This document shows, in pieces, positions 1 through 8,818 of a stretch of 41,384 bases of DNA. The notes beneath the pieces are model-generated. The model had not been told where the DNA came from. It made no database searches and saw nothing but the letters and a program-made list of their open reading frames with translations. Positions within the stretch are counted from its first letter, which is position 1. The number at the start of each line of letters is the position of its first letter. Source of the DNA: Clostridia bacterium (GTDB lineage Bacteria; Bacillota; Clostridia; Oscillospirales; SIG627); the NCBI GenBank assembly GCA_017439965.1, contig JAFSID010000023.1:1-41384 (forward strand), written 5' to 3'. Both the position numbers and the translations under genes were made by a program.

Positions 1-85
1 ACTTGCTTCGAGTTTTACCTCTCACACTTTGTACATTTGTCTCGTTGTTTAATTTTCAATGTCCAATTCACTGTCTCGTTGACAG

Positions 86-226
86 CTTGTCTATCATATC
101 ACACACAAGGCTTTTTGTCAATACCTTTTTTAAACTTTTTTTAAAAAGTTTTGTGATATTTAGACATTTTTCGTCGCTGTTTTTTGACAGCTTCGATATG
201 ATATCATAAAGAACGGGATTTGTCAA
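86..226 (-). promoter_or_regulatory. Tandem strong promoters of an rRNA-type operon
   Basis: Two near-consensus sigma-A promoters read leftward. P1 has TTGACA at 221-226 and TATCAT at 198-203. P2 has TTGACA at 116-121 and TATGAT at 93-98. Both spacers are 17 bases. Just after each -10 the transcript can form a small hairpin: GCTGT/ACAGC after P1 and CTGTC/GACAG after P2. The P2 leader contains ACATTGAAAATTAAACAAC, which resembles the leader upstream of 16S rRNA genes in Firmicutes. I infer that an rRNA operon begins just left of the window. No terminator is visible between the helicase stop and P1. Confidence 0.75.
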
Positions 227-249
227 GCATTATTTCGAATTTTCTCAAA

Positions 250-2616
250 TTATTTTTTCCAAAACTCATTTAATATATTCTCCACTCCTGAAACGGTTGA
301 CGCCTTGGATATATTAAGCCATGATTCAGGAAGATTTTCACGGTAATCCTCGCTCAAAAGTCTATCGTCGATAACGACGAGGAAGCCTCTGTCGCTCTCC
401 CCTCTTATAACTCTTCCGCCAGCCTGAAACACCTTGTTCATCCCCGGGTACATATAAGCGAACTTTACTCCGTCAAAGAACCTGTCGTTAAAATAACCTG
501 CCGTAAGCTCTCTCGACCTTTCGGGCGGTAATACTCCAAGTCCGACGATAACAGCTCCCGAAAGCTTATCTCCCGCAAGGTCGATTCCCTCGGCAAAGCT
601 TCCGCCCATTACGGCAAAGGCGACGAGCGTTCGTCCGTTGTTGTCGTCAAAGCGTTTTAAATAATTCTCTTTATCGGCCGCTGTCATTCCTTGCTTTTCA
701 TAAAGCACGTCTACGTCGGAATATCTGTTTGCAAACGAGCCTGCAACCGCCGACATATATGAATACGAAGGAAGAAACACCATATAATTGCCCGTTTTCT
801 GAACAGCAGAGGTATATATAACCTGCACGATCTCATTAAGCGTTGCCTCGCGCTCGGAATATCTTGTACTGAGCGAGTATGCAACCACCTTGAAATTCTC
901 TTTGGAAAACGGCGACGGAAGATTAACGTACGCGTCACGCTTACCTGCTCCGAGCATATGACGGTAATATTCCTCGGGAGCAAGAGTTGCGGAAAAGAAT
1001 ACGCCGTTGCCCATCTTTTTTACAACCCGCCTTACTGCATTACCTGTGCTCACAAGAGCAATACGCACGTTACCCTTTTCGTCAAAGAACACGATGTAGC
1101 TGTCGTTTAGCTCCTCTGATATCGCAACGAATCTCTTAACGCTGTTAAACGCTTTTTGAACAGACTCGGCATCAAGCGTCGATCCTTCGTTAAAATAACC
1201 GTTGAAGCTCTGCTCTCCTACAAGCGTTTGAAAAGCCTCAAAGAAAGCGTTTGCTTCAATCAACACGTTATCAACGCTGTTTCTGTCAAGAGGCTCCGCT
1301 TGAAAAAGGTCATCCGAGCGTAAAACATTCATAGCCTTAGCAAGACGCTTACTCGCATTATAAAAATCTGCGTTTTTGCCGTTGAAATATTCTCCCACCT
1401 CTTCAAGCTTATCAATAAAAAGGGTTGCTGAATGCATTTCCTTTATACGCTCGGGAAGATTGTGAGCCTCGTCAACAAGAAGCACGTCGCGTCCCTTTGT
1501 GCCGAAAAGATCAAGCCTTGCAACAGACGGATCGAATATATAATTATAATCACATATAACGACGTCGGCAAAATGTGCGTAGTGCTTGGCAAGCTCAAAC
1601 GGACAGATGCTGTATTTCTCGGCATAAGACCTTAAAAGCTCATAGGTAATATAGTTTTCGCTTGAAACGAGATTATACAAAGCCTCCTTAAGTCTGTCGG
1701 AATGACCCTTTAGTCTTGTGCAGGCTTTTCTGTTACATTTACCAGACGGACAAAGCTTATTTCTTGAAACGAGAGAGAGCACACGCACTCGGCTTCCTGC
1801 GTCCTCCATACGATGACACGCTTCAATAACAACGTTATGTAAGGAGTTCTTCGAGGTCAGATAGAATATACGGTCGCCTTTTTCATCCGCAAGAGACTTG
1901 AGCGCGGGATATAAAACGGCTGAGGTTTTTCCGATGCCTGTCGGTGCGTTGATAAACACGGGTCGGTGCTCGGAAATTGCAGATGAAACCTCCTTGATTA
2001 TAGTATCCTGACCGTCACGAACTGTATCATACGGAAAGCGAAGTCTTGAAAGCTGCTCGTTTCTCAAGGTCTCCTGACTGTCGTAAAGTCTTGTCCACTT
2101 AGCCCACTCGGAAAGAAGCGAGAGAAAATGTACTTCAAGCTCGTCTTTGGTGAAGCTTAGCGGAATATATCTTTTTTCAAGGCTTTCGGGATGAACGCAA
2201 ATAAGTCTTATATTAACTCTTTCGAGGTTTCTTGCACGGGTTAAAAGATAGGCTGAGCATTTAGTCTGACAAAGCCACTCATCCCAATATTTTGCCGTAA
2301 CGTATTTCAACGGAAGCTTTACGGATTTTACGACGTCAACGGTAAATTCACCTTCTTTTATCATTACACCGCATATAATTCCCGAAACGTTGACTACAAG
2401 CCCGTCGCACTTGAACGTACCTTTTATATTTATATCGGTAAAATACGAATCGGCATACTCCTGCTTTTCCTCGGAGTATGCTATTCTTTCTGCCGTATCG
2501 TTTATATCAACGAGAACGAAGTCAGCCGTTGAGGTAGGTGCGAAGGTGCTGTTCGAAAAACTTGCAAGCTGTTTTACGGTAAGCTCTCCGCCTTCGGAAA
2601 TTTTTTTCAAAAACAT
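250..2616 (-). CDS. ATP-dependent DNA helicase, XPD/DinG (Rad3-like) family
   Basis: A 788-residue superfamily 2 DNA helicase of the iron-sulfur XPD/DinG group, expected to unwind DNA with 5'-3' polarity during repair. Walker A (APTGIGKT) lies near residues 224-231. Four cysteines at about 289, 294, 299 and 338 fit the Fe-S cluster ligands. DEAH is at about 382-385, followed by HNLPERI. The C-terminal helicase lobe ends with a GGRVIRGESDRG motif VI. The first 200 residues match the position of the PD-(D/E)XK-like domain in Firmicutes relatives, but the usual acidic and lysine signature is poorly preserved (TVDVVKSV), so nuclease activity is doubtful. Its ATG overlaps the stop of the upstream gene by one base (TAATG), so the two are translationally coupled. 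Confidence 0.85.
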   Translation of the reverse strand: MFLKKISEGGELTVKQLASFSNSTFAPTSTADFVLVDINDTAERIAYSEEKQEYADSYFTDINIKGTFKCDGLVVNVSGIICGVMIKEGEFTVDVVKSVKLPLKYVTAKYWDEWLCQTKCSAYLLTRARNLERVNIRLICVHPESLEKRYIPLSFTKDELEVHFLSLLSEWAKWTRLYDSQETLRNEQLSRLRFPYDTVRDGQDTIIKEVSSAISEHRPVFINAPTGIGKTSAVLYPALKSLADEKGDRIFYLTSKNSLHNVVIEACHRMEDAGSRVRVLSLVSRNKLCPSGKCNRKACTRLKGHSDRLKEALYNLVSSENYITYELLRSYAEKYSICPFELAKHYAHFADVVICDYNYIFDPSVARLDLFGTKGRDVLLVDEAHNLPERIKEMHSATLFIDKLEEVGEYFNGKNADFYNASKRLAKAMNVLRSDDLFQAEPLDRNSVDNVLIEANAFFEAFQTLVGEQSFNGYFNEGSTLDAESVQKAFNSVKRFVAISEELNDSYIVFFDEKGNVRIALVSTGNAVRRVVKKMGNGVFFSATLAPEEYYRHMLGAGKRDAYVNLPSPFSKENFKVVAYSLSTRYSEREATLNEIVQVIYTSAVQKTGNYMVFLPSYSYMSAVAGSFANRYSDVDVLYEKQGMTAADKENYLKRFDDNNGRTLVAFAVMGGSFAEGIDLAGDKLSGAVIVGLGVLPPERSRELTAGYFNDRFFDGVKFAYMYPGMNKVFQAGGRVIRGESDRGFLVVIDDRLLSEDYRENLPESWLNISKASTVSGVENILNEFWKK

Positions 2617-3053
2617 TATACGTCTCCGTAATTTTTCACAAAATATTCAAGAGTGCCGAGTGCAAGGTTTGCATAAAGACCTCTGCCTCTGTCAAATGGC
2701 ACCTTGAACTCACACGGGTCAAATTCACGGTCAAGAAAATTGATTCGCCTCTTAAGACAAACCATTGCGGATTCCTCTCCGATGCTGGAAAAGGTCACGC
2801 TGTCACGCTCTCTCATTCCGCAGGACACCGCGCTGTTAACTCGCATTGAAGAAATGACGTCAAAATAACGTGATGACGGGCAAAGACAGGTGTTAACACG
2901 TCTTTGACGAAATCTGTCAAGATTGGCACCGCCGTCAACTATCAGCACGTCAACCGTTGCCTCCTCGTTATCTCTGCACTCTGTAAAATCAGGACAGCTA
3001 TCAACGAAGGAGGATTTGTACATATCCTTATTATCAGCAAAGAAAATATTCAT
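2616..3053 (-). CDS. Hypothetical protein upstream of helicase
   Basis: A 145-residue soluble protein that I do not recognise. It has no signal peptide or membrane segment. It contains a hydrophobic-acidic strand (VDVLIVDGGANLDRF) and six cysteines spread over the first two thirds. Downstream it overlaps the helicase start by one base, and upstream it follows ysxC after 47 bases. It is therefore probably the third gene of the lon-ysxC unit and a partner of the helicase. Its start codon lies directly after a hairpin that takes up part of the G-rich ribosome binding site (see the entry at 3055-3093). Confidence 0.6.
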   Translation of the reverse strand: MNIFFADNKDMYKSSFVDSCPDFTECRDNEEATVDVLIVDGGANLDRFRQRRVNTCLCPSSRYFDVISSMRVNSAVSCGMRERDSVTFSSIGEESAMVCLKRRINFLDREFDPCEFKVPFDRGRGLYANLALGTLEYFVKNYGDV

Positions 3054-3054
3054 A

Positions 3055-3093
3055 AACAGCCCCCTATCTTATTTTATCCGATAAAGGGCTGTT
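3055..3093 (-). promoter_or_regulatory. Hairpin overlapping a ribosome binding site
   Basis: The arms AACAGCCC and GGGCTGTT pair perfectly, and an inner TATC/GATA pairing extends the stem. The 3' arm on the minus strand contains part of the GGGGG Shine-Dalgarno of the gene starting at 3053, and the stem ends one base before its ATG. No U-tract follows, so this looks like a translation-limiting hairpin rather than a terminator for ysxC. Confidence 0.45.
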
Positions 3094-3100
3094 CATACAG

Positions 3101-3679
3101 TTATTGTACCATATTAAGTATTTTTTTCCATACCTCGTCCTTACCCTCTTTTTTCAAAGCAGAAAAAGGAACGACGGGTACGTTTTGAAGCAGAGGCTCG
3201 GTTGCAAGTCTCATCATAGCCTTGTTTCGATCGGTCTTGTTAAGCTTATCGGCTTTTGTAGCTACGACGAAAAACGGTATTCCTGCATCACTCATCCATT
3301 CAAGCATCATATAATCGTCGTCTGTAATACCAACCTTGAGGTCGATAAGCTGAACGATGCAGGTAACGTCCTCGCCCGTAACGTAGGAATCAACGAGCTG
3401 AGACCACTGCTTTTTTTCATTCTCGCTTCGCTTTGCGTAGCCGTAACCGGGAAGGTCAACGAGATACAAGCTCTTATCAACCCTATAATAATTAATAGTA
3501 ATTGTTTTACCGGGCTCAGAGCTTACCCGTGCAAGCTTTTTTCTGTTTAAGAGAGTGTTGATAAGCGAGCTTTTTCCAACGTTTGAGCGCCCTGAAAACG
3601 CAAACTGAGGAAGTCCGTCGTGAATAAGCTGTGACTCGTTTCCCGCGGTCAGAACAAGCTCGGTATTATTAACGTTCAT
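3101..3679 (-). CDS. ysxC: Ribosome biogenesis GTPase YsxC/EngB
   Basis: A 192-residue TRAFAC-class GTPase required in Firmicutes for late assembly of the 50S subunit. The G1 P-loop is GRSNVGKSS, G3 is DLPGYGYA and G4 is TKAD, all in the expected order. The length is typical for the family. An AAGGAG Shine-Dalgarno lies five bases before the ATG. The gene begins 9 bases after the lon stop. The lon-ysxC order is well known from Bacillus and other Firmicutes and supports both calls. Confidence 0.95.
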   Translation of the reverse strand: MNVNNTELVLTAGNESQLIHDGLPQFAFSGRSNVGKSSLINTLLNRKKLARVSSEPGKTITINYYRVDKSLYLVDLPGYGYAKRSENEKKQWSQLVDSYVTGEDVTCIVQLIDLKVGITDDDYMMLEWMSDAGIPFFVVATKADKLNKTDRNKAMMRLATEPLLQNVPVVPFSALKKEGKDEVWKKILNMVQ

Positions 3680-3688
3680 ATTTACTCC

Positions 3689-6001
3689 TTATCTGTCAAG
3701 AGCAATTCTCAACACATCCTGAATACTTGAAGCGCCGATGATATTTACGCTGTCACGCACAACGCTGTCAACGTCCTCAAGGTCGTTGAGGTTATCAAGC
3801 GGTACGATGATGGTTTTGATACCTGCGGAATATGCAGCCATGGTTTTTTCCCTGAGACCGCCTATTGCAAGCACTCTTCCCTTAAGGGTTATTTCTCCCG
3901 TCATTGCTACGTCCTGCTTCACGGGAATACCTGTGAGTTCGGAAACAAGTGCTGTCGTTATTGTAACACCCGCACTCGGTCCGTCCTTGGGAACAGCGCC
4001 CTCGGGAGCGTGAATGTGTATGTCACGATTCTTGTAAAAATCTCGATTTTCAATCTCAAGCTCATCGGTAAGACGGCGACAAAGAGAAACTGCCACCTTA
4101 GCCGATTCCGTCATAACCTCACCGAGATATCCCGTTATATCAAGCTTACCGCTTCCTTCAACGGTGGAAGCCTCAATTTTAAGAAGCTCTCCGCCGACCT
4201 CTGTCCAGGCAAGACCGTTTACAATACCGACCTGAGATTCCTTATCAAGTTTTTCAGGCTTAACCTTGTGTCTGCCGATAAGCTCAACGAGGTCTCCCTT
4301 TTGAAGAACAAATTTCTTTTTACCCTCTGTAACGATAAGCTTAGCAATTCTGCGACAAACGTGAGCTATCTCACGCTCAAGACTTCGAACACCCGATTCC
4401 TTGGTATAGCACTCAATAAGCTCCTTGATCGCGCTGTCGCGGAAGGTAAGGTCTGTCTTGGTTATTCCGTGGCGTTTAAGCTGCTTGGGTATCAAATGTC
4501 TCTTGGCAATTGCAAGCTTCTCGTTCATCGTATAGCCTGGTATGGAAATAATCTCCATACGGTCAAGAAGAGGCTTGGGGATAGTATCGGTAGTATTTGC
4601 AGTTGCGATAAAAACGCAATCGGAAAGGTCTACGGGAATTTCAACGAAGTGGTCGCGGAATGCGTGATTCTGCTCGGAGTCAAGCACCTCGAGAAGTGCC
4701 GCAGACGGATCGGATCTTGAATCGTTGGTAAGCTTATCAACCTCGTCGAGAAGGAACAAAGGATTCATACTACCCGACTGAGTAAGCGCGGATACTATTC
4801 TACCCGGCATTGAACCGATGTAGGTCTTTCTGTGTCCTCTGACGTCAGCCTCGTCTCTTACGCCTCCGAGAGATGCGCGAACGTAGTTTCTTCCCATAGA
4901 GGTTGCAATAGAACGGGCGATTGACGTTTTACCTACACCGGGAGGTCCTACAAGACAGAGAATCTGTCCCTTGAGGTCGGGAGATAACTGCTTTACGGCA
5001 AGGTATTCAAGGATACGCTCCTTGACCTTTTCAAGTCCGTAATGGTCGCGCTCAAGTATCTTTGATGCCTTCTCTACGTTTATCTTATCCTTTGTATAAG
5101 AGCCCCAGGGAATATCAAGACAGGTTTCGAGATAATTTCGGATAACGGTAGCCTCGGCTGAGCCAAACGGCATTCTTGACATTTTAGAGTATTCCTTAAC
5201 GAACTTCTCTTTGATTTCAACGGGGAGCTTGGCTTTGTTAATTCTGACCCAAAGCTCGTCCTCGTCATCCTCATCCTCACCAAGCTCGGACTTGATTACG
5301 CGAAGCTGTTCACGAAGAAAAACGTCTCGCTGATTACCCGAAAGCTTTTCGTGTACCTTGCGGGTAATATCCCTCTCGGTCTGGAATATTTCTCTTTCGT
5401 CGTGGAAGGCTATATCGAGCTGTTCAACACGCTTTGCAACGTCGTAAACGGAAAGTATTCTTATTTTGTCACTGAAGGAATAAAGAAGGTTTGCAGCAAG
5501 AAAATCACAAAGCACGGAGGCATCGTCAATAGTATTGACTATCTCGGCAAAATCACCCGTAAGCCGTGCAAAGTAACCCTTATTGTCCTCAAAGAGACGG
5601 CGGAGAAATTCAACGAGATTCTCGTTGCGATACGAGTCCTCCTCATAAAGCATACGGGTAGCAACCTCGCAGGTGGGCTCCTCTGCATCAAGGTCGTAGC
5701 TTGTAAGCTCGGAACGGCAAATGCCCTCCGCAACCACCTTATAAACCTCAGAGTCTGAGTTTTTGATAATTTGCTTTATTTCGCAAAGCACACCGACGTC
5801 GTTAACCTTATCGTCGTTTTCTACACCTTCACTGAAAGCAAGAAAAACGGTTCTATCCTCTCTCTTGAGCTTTTTCAAAAGCTTTGCCGTGTTCTCGTCG
5901 TCCACCTCGAATGCAGTAGGTATTCCGGGGAATACGACAAGACCGTGCAATATGATTATAGGATAGGTGCTTTTTTTGATTTTTTCAATAATTTTTGCCA
6001 T
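3689..6001 (-). CDS. lon: ATP-dependent protease Lon
   Basis: A 770-residue LonA protease that degrades misfolded and regulatory proteins in the cytoplasm. The N-terminal substrate-binding domain covers about 1-200. The AAA+ module has Walker A GPPGVGKT at about 352-359. The C-terminal Ser-Lys protease has its nucleophile in PKDGPSAG (Ser at about 676) and the catalytic Lys at about 719, the same 43-residue distance as in the E. coli enzyme. The length is normal. AGAGG precedes the ATG. It is the first gene of the unit that continues into ysxC. I saw no HAIR/CIRCE operator upstream. Confidence 0.97.
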   Translation of the reverse strand: MAKIIEKIKKSTYPIIILHGLVVFPGIPTAFEVDDENTAKLLKKLKREDRTVFLAFSEGVENDDKVNDVGVLCEIKQIIKNSDSEVYKVVAEGICRSELTSYDLDAEEPTCEVATRMLYEEDSYRNENLVEFLRRLFEDNKGYFARLTGDFAEIVNTIDDASVLCDFLAANLLYSFSDKIRILSVYDVAKRVEQLDIAFHDEREIFQTERDITRKVHEKLSGNQRDVFLREQLRVIKSELGEDEDDEDELWVRINKAKLPVEIKEKFVKEYSKMSRMPFGSAEATVIRNYLETCLDIPWGSYTKDKINVEKASKILERDHYGLEKVKERILEYLAVKQLSPDLKGQILCLVGPPGVGKTSIARSIATSMGRNYVRASLGGVRDEADVRGHRKTYIGSMPGRIVSALTQSGSMNPLFLLDEVDKLTNDSRSDPSAALLEVLDSEQNHAFRDHFVEIPVDLSDCVFIATANTTDTIPKPLLDRMEIISIPGYTMNEKLAIAKRHLIPKQLKRHGITKTDLTFRDSAIKELIECYTKESGVRSLEREIAHVCRRIAKLIVTEGKKKFVLQKGDLVELIGRHKVKPEKLDKESQVGIVNGLAWTEVGGELLKIEASTVEGSGKLDITGYLGEVMTESAKVAVSLCRRLTDELEIENRDFYKNRDIHIHAPEGAVPKDGPSAGVTITTALVSELTGIPVKQDVAMTGEITLKGRVLAIGGLREKTMAAYSAGIKTIIVPLDNLNDLEDVDSVVRDSVNIIGASSIQDVLRIALDR

Positions 6002-6133
6002 ACGTGTCCTCTTGAAAAAATAGATAAATTTACCTGTAATAAAAAAATATTTTTGAATAACAATAATAACGAAACCGAAAGGGTTTCAAAATCACAAATC
6101 AGTTGTTTTAAGCAACACAAGGAGAATTGTATT

Positions 6134-6328
6134 ATGGCTAATAAATCACTCGTTCCCGAAGCAAAGGAAGCTCTTAACAGATTTAAGATGGAAGCAGCAT
6201 CTGACGTTGGTGTAACTCTTAAGCAGGGCTACAACGGTGACCTTACCTCCAAGCAGGCAGGTAGCATCGGTGGTCAGATGGTTAAGAAGATGGTAGAGAG
6301 CTACGAGAACTCCATTAAGACCCGATAA
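6134..6328 (+). CDS. Alpha/beta-type small acid-soluble spore protein
   Basis: A 64-residue SASP that coats and protects DNA in dormant spores and is degraded at germination. The start is set by AAGGAG nine bases upstream of the ATG. Both conserved blocks are visible: the helix with the GPR protease site (RFKMEAASDVGV, with Glu just before the cleavage position) and the C-terminal SKQAGSIGGQMVKKMVESYE. The gene is monocistronic, divergent from lon, and ends in a strong terminator. A sigma-G promoter would be expected, but I could not identify one confidently. The gene shows directly that the organism belongs to a spore-forming lineage. Confidence 0.95.
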   Translation: MANKSLVPEAKEALNRFKMEAASDVGVTLKQGYNGDLTSKQAGSIGGQMVKKMVESYENSIKTR

Positions 6329-6349
6329 CTGATATTTCCTCTGTGAAAA

Positions 6350-6383
6350 ATATGCCGTCGATGATAATCGGCGGCATTTTTCG
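6350..6383. terminator. Bidirectional terminator
   Basis: The arms at 6352-6362 and 6367-6377 form an 11-bp stem with one G-U pair and a GATA-type loop. A T-run follows on the plus strand (terminating the SASP gene). Another follows on the minus strand (ATTTTTC), so it can also end the candidate small RNA that comes from the other side. Confidence 0.8.
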
Positions 6384-6513
6384 TTTCATTAATACGTCTT
6401 ACTCACCGATGAGCTCGGACGATTTTTGTCACGGCAAACGCAGATGTCGGGTATAGCCATAATTGGTTTTTCCTAAGCAACAAGCAGAACAGTCGCCGTT
6501 ACAACCAATATGC
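6350..6513 (-). ncRNA. Candidate small RNA between parC and the SASP gene
   Basis: A transcript starting near 6513 from the promoter at 6520-6548 would run about 160 bases to the terminator at 6350-6383. It would contain pairing arms TTGGTT/AACCAA, a CGTC...GACG stem that encloses CTCA-TCGG-TGAG, and no convincing gene. I could not match it to 6S, SRP, tmRNA or RNase P RNA. The evidence is only the promoter, the terminator and possible folding, so the call is tentative. Confidence 0.35.
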
Positions 6514-6519
6514 TTTTTC

Positions 6520-6548
6520 ATTTTAATACATTTCACACAAGATGTCAA
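6520..6548 (-). promoter_or_regulatory. Orphan near-consensus promoter
   Basis: TTGACA (6543-6548) and TAAAAT (6520-6525) are separated by exactly 17 bases. It lies about 30 bases downstream of the parC stop and points away from any recognised gene, toward the terminator 140 bases further on. Confidence 0.6.
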
Positions 6549-6579
6549 GCCACAGTTTATATCAAAAAAGATATTTTTT

Positions 6580-8805
6580 TCAATCAAGCGTGGTTTGGTT
6601 TGCATCCATATCAATTTCGTTGAATATTCCGCCCGTTGAGGGTATCTTCGTCTTTTTATAGCGAGAGAGCGGAGGGGGTGAGATTTTGTCAACGGGTGTT
6701 GCGCTTATTACCTCATCCTGAGACTTGAGAGAAAGTACCTGAACGCCCTGTGACGAACGGGTTGCCTTGAGCGGAATGAGTGAAGAATTGACGGTCAATG
6801 CACGTCCGAGCTTCGAACGGATGAACACGTCCTTTTCCTCGCCCTTTTCAAGAGTGAACATAGATGCAACCTGCTGTTTTTCGCAATATGCCGCAGTGAG
6901 CTTTTTGCGGTTGGTCTTGGTTGCAAAGGAATCCATCGGAATGATTACGCACTTACCGTTTGTGAAGGATATAAATATTCTTGCATCAAAGGTCCTCGTA
7001 AACGTGAAGAATATAGGCTTTTCTCCGTTGTCAAAGCCAAGCTTTGCAGATACGAAGTCACCGAGCGCGGAAGCCTTAACACTTTCAAACTGCGAAAGCT
7101 TCGCCTTGTAAGCCTGAGCCTTATCGGTAAAGAATATAAGCTCGTTCTTGCTTGACAGCTCACCTTCAAAGAGAATACTGTCGCCCTCCTTGAGCTTCTG
7201 TTCATCGTTACCGCGTATCGACTGGAGAGAAATTCTCTTGAAATAGCCTTCCTTGGTAAATACACAGTACGCTGTAAATTCCTCTTCCTCCTCTTCCTCA
7301 TCCTCAACGAGAACGGGCTCCTGATAGAGTATGTCGGTCTTTCTTGGCTTACCGTATTTTTTCTTAATATCCTCAAGCTGAGAAATAATCTTCTTATTAA
7401 GCTTTCTCGGATTCATAAGAAGACCTTCAAGCTCCTCGATTTCCTTCTGAAGCTCTTCGATCTGTCTCGTCTTTTTGAGAATATATTCCTTATTGATGTT
7501 ACGAAGCTTGATATCGGCAACGTATTCAGCCTGAATTTCGTCAATATTAAAGCCGTCACAGAGGTTGGGGATAACGTCTGCATCGTTTTCGGTATTGCGG
7601 ATTATTGCGATTGCGCGGTCAATGTCGAGAAGAATCTTTTCAAGTCCCTGAAGAAGATGCATCAGGTCATTCTTCTGCCCAAGCTCAAAGTAAAGCTGAC
7701 GCTTGAGGCACTCGGTACGGTACGCGTGCCATTCAAGAATGAGGTCACGTACTCCGAGCTGCATAGGTGTTCCCGAAATAAGAACGTTGAAGTTGCAGGA
7801 GAAATCGTCCTCGAGAGTGGTAAGCTTAAAGAGCTTTGCCATAAGCTTATCGGGATCAGTTCCCTTCTTGACGTCAATTGCAATCTTGAGTCCCTTGAGG
7901 TCGATCTCGTCACGAACGTCGGAAATTTCTTTAACCTTACCCGCCTTAACGAGCTCTGCAAGTCGGTCTATAATAGTTTCAGCATTCGTGGTATACGGAA
8001 TTTCGTACACCTCTATTGTATGCGTGGATTTATCAAATCTGTACTTTGAGCGGATGCGCACGCTTCCCTTTCCATAGCGGTAGATGGAGTCCATCTGCGC
8101 TTCGTTGTAAAGGATAGTACCGCCCGTCGAAAAATCGGGGCCCTGAAGCGTCTTGGTGATATCAAAATCGGGATCACGGATAAGCTCACAGGCAGTATCG
8201 CATATTTCGGCTAAGTTAAAGGAGCAGATATTACTTGCCATACCAACTGCAATGCCCATATTTGGAGTAACGAGAATATTCGGGAAGGTTACGGGCAAAA
8301 GCTTAGGCTCCTTCGTCGTGCTGTCGTAGTTATCAACGAAATCAACGGCGTCCTTGTCAATGCCAGAAAAGAGCTCCTGACAGAATTGCTCAAGCTTGAC
8401 CTCGGTATATCGGGATGCCGCAAACGCCATCTTTGAATACTGCTTACCAAAGCTTCCCTTTGAATCAACGAAGGGATGAAGAAGTGCTTCATTACCTCTC
8501 GTAAGACGCACCATCGTCTCGTAAATCGCAGCGTCACCGTGAGGGTTGAGCTTCATGGTCTCACCGACGACGTTTGCGGATTTACGGCGCTCGGTATTAG
8601 CGCTCATAAGTCCCATCTTGTACATAGTATAAAGAAGCTTACGGTGAGAGGGCTTAAAGCCGTCAATCTCGGGAATTGCTCTTGAAATAATAACGCTCAT
8701 CGAATAGGGCATATAATTGGTTTCAAGAGTTTCGGTAATATTCTGCTCACGCACCTCTGCAAGTACGATAGGCTTTTCTTCTTTTACTGTCTTTTTTCTT
8801 GCCAT
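6580..8805 (-). CDS. parC: Type II topoisomerase subunit A (ParC/GyrA-like)
   Basis: A 741-residue DNA-cleaving subunit that pairs with the ATPase subunit encoded just upstream. The winged-helix region carries the catalytic tyrosine in AASRYTEVKL (about Tyr133). The drug-pocket segment reads NPHGDAAIYETMVR: the residue equivalent to E. coli GyrA Ser83 is Ala and Asp87 is Glu. A coiled-coil stretch (about 440-480) is followed by an acidic run (EDEEEEEEE) and a shortened C-terminal beta-propeller, which suggests topoisomerase IV rather than gyrase. The start follows GAGGTAATAA, 13 bases after the parE stop, so the two genes form an operon. Whether it works mainly as decatenase or gyrase cannot be read from sequence. 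Confidence 0.85.
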   Translation of the reverse strand: MARKKTVKEEKPIVLAEVREQNITETLETNYMPYSMSVIISRAIPEIDGFKPSHRKLLYTMYKMGLMSANTERRKSANVVGETMKLNPHGDAAIYETMVRLTRGNEALLHPFVDSKGSFGKQYSKMAFAASRYTEVKLEQFCQELFSGIDKDAVDFVDNYDSTTKEPKLLPVTFPNILVTPNMGIAVGMASNICSFNLAEICDTACELIRDPDFDITKTLQGPDFSTGGTILYNEAQMDSIYRYGKGSVRIRSKYRFDKSTHTIEVYEIPYTTNAETIIDRLAELVKAGKVKEISDVRDEIDLKGLKIAIDVKKGTDPDKLMAKLFKLTTLEDDFSCNFNVLISGTPMQLGVRDLILEWHAYRTECLKRQLYFELGQKNDLMHLLQGLEKILLDIDRAIAIIRNTENDADVIPNLCDGFNIDEIQAEYVADIKLRNINKEYILKKTRQIEELQKEIEELEGLLMNPRKLNKKIISQLEDIKKKYGKPRKTDILYQEPVLVEDEEEEEEEFTAYCVFTKEGYFKRISLQSIRGNDEQKLKEGDSILFEGELSSKNELIFFTDKAQAYKAKLSQFESVKASALGDFVSAKLGFDNGEKPIFFTFTRTFDARIFISFTNGKCVIIPMDSFATKTNRKKLTAAYCEKQQVASMFTLEKGEEKDVFIRSKLGRALTVNSSLIPLKATRSSQGVQVLSLKSQDEVISATPVDKISPPPLSRYKKTKIPSTGGIFNEIDMDANQTTLD

Positions 8806-8818
8806 TTATTACCTCACA

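Noticed and set aside
4010..4720. 236-codon plus-strand frame inside lon
   Set aside because: Shadow of a strongly conserved coding sequence; no ribosome site and no recognisable protein features.
6429..6521. Cys-rich 30-codon frame (MKKHIGCNGDCSACCLGK...) downstream of parC
   Set aside because: Attractive because of four clustered cysteines, but it has no ribosome binding site and its ATG overlaps the -10 of a strong promoter. I prefer a non-coding transcript, but a small peptide cannot be fully excluded.
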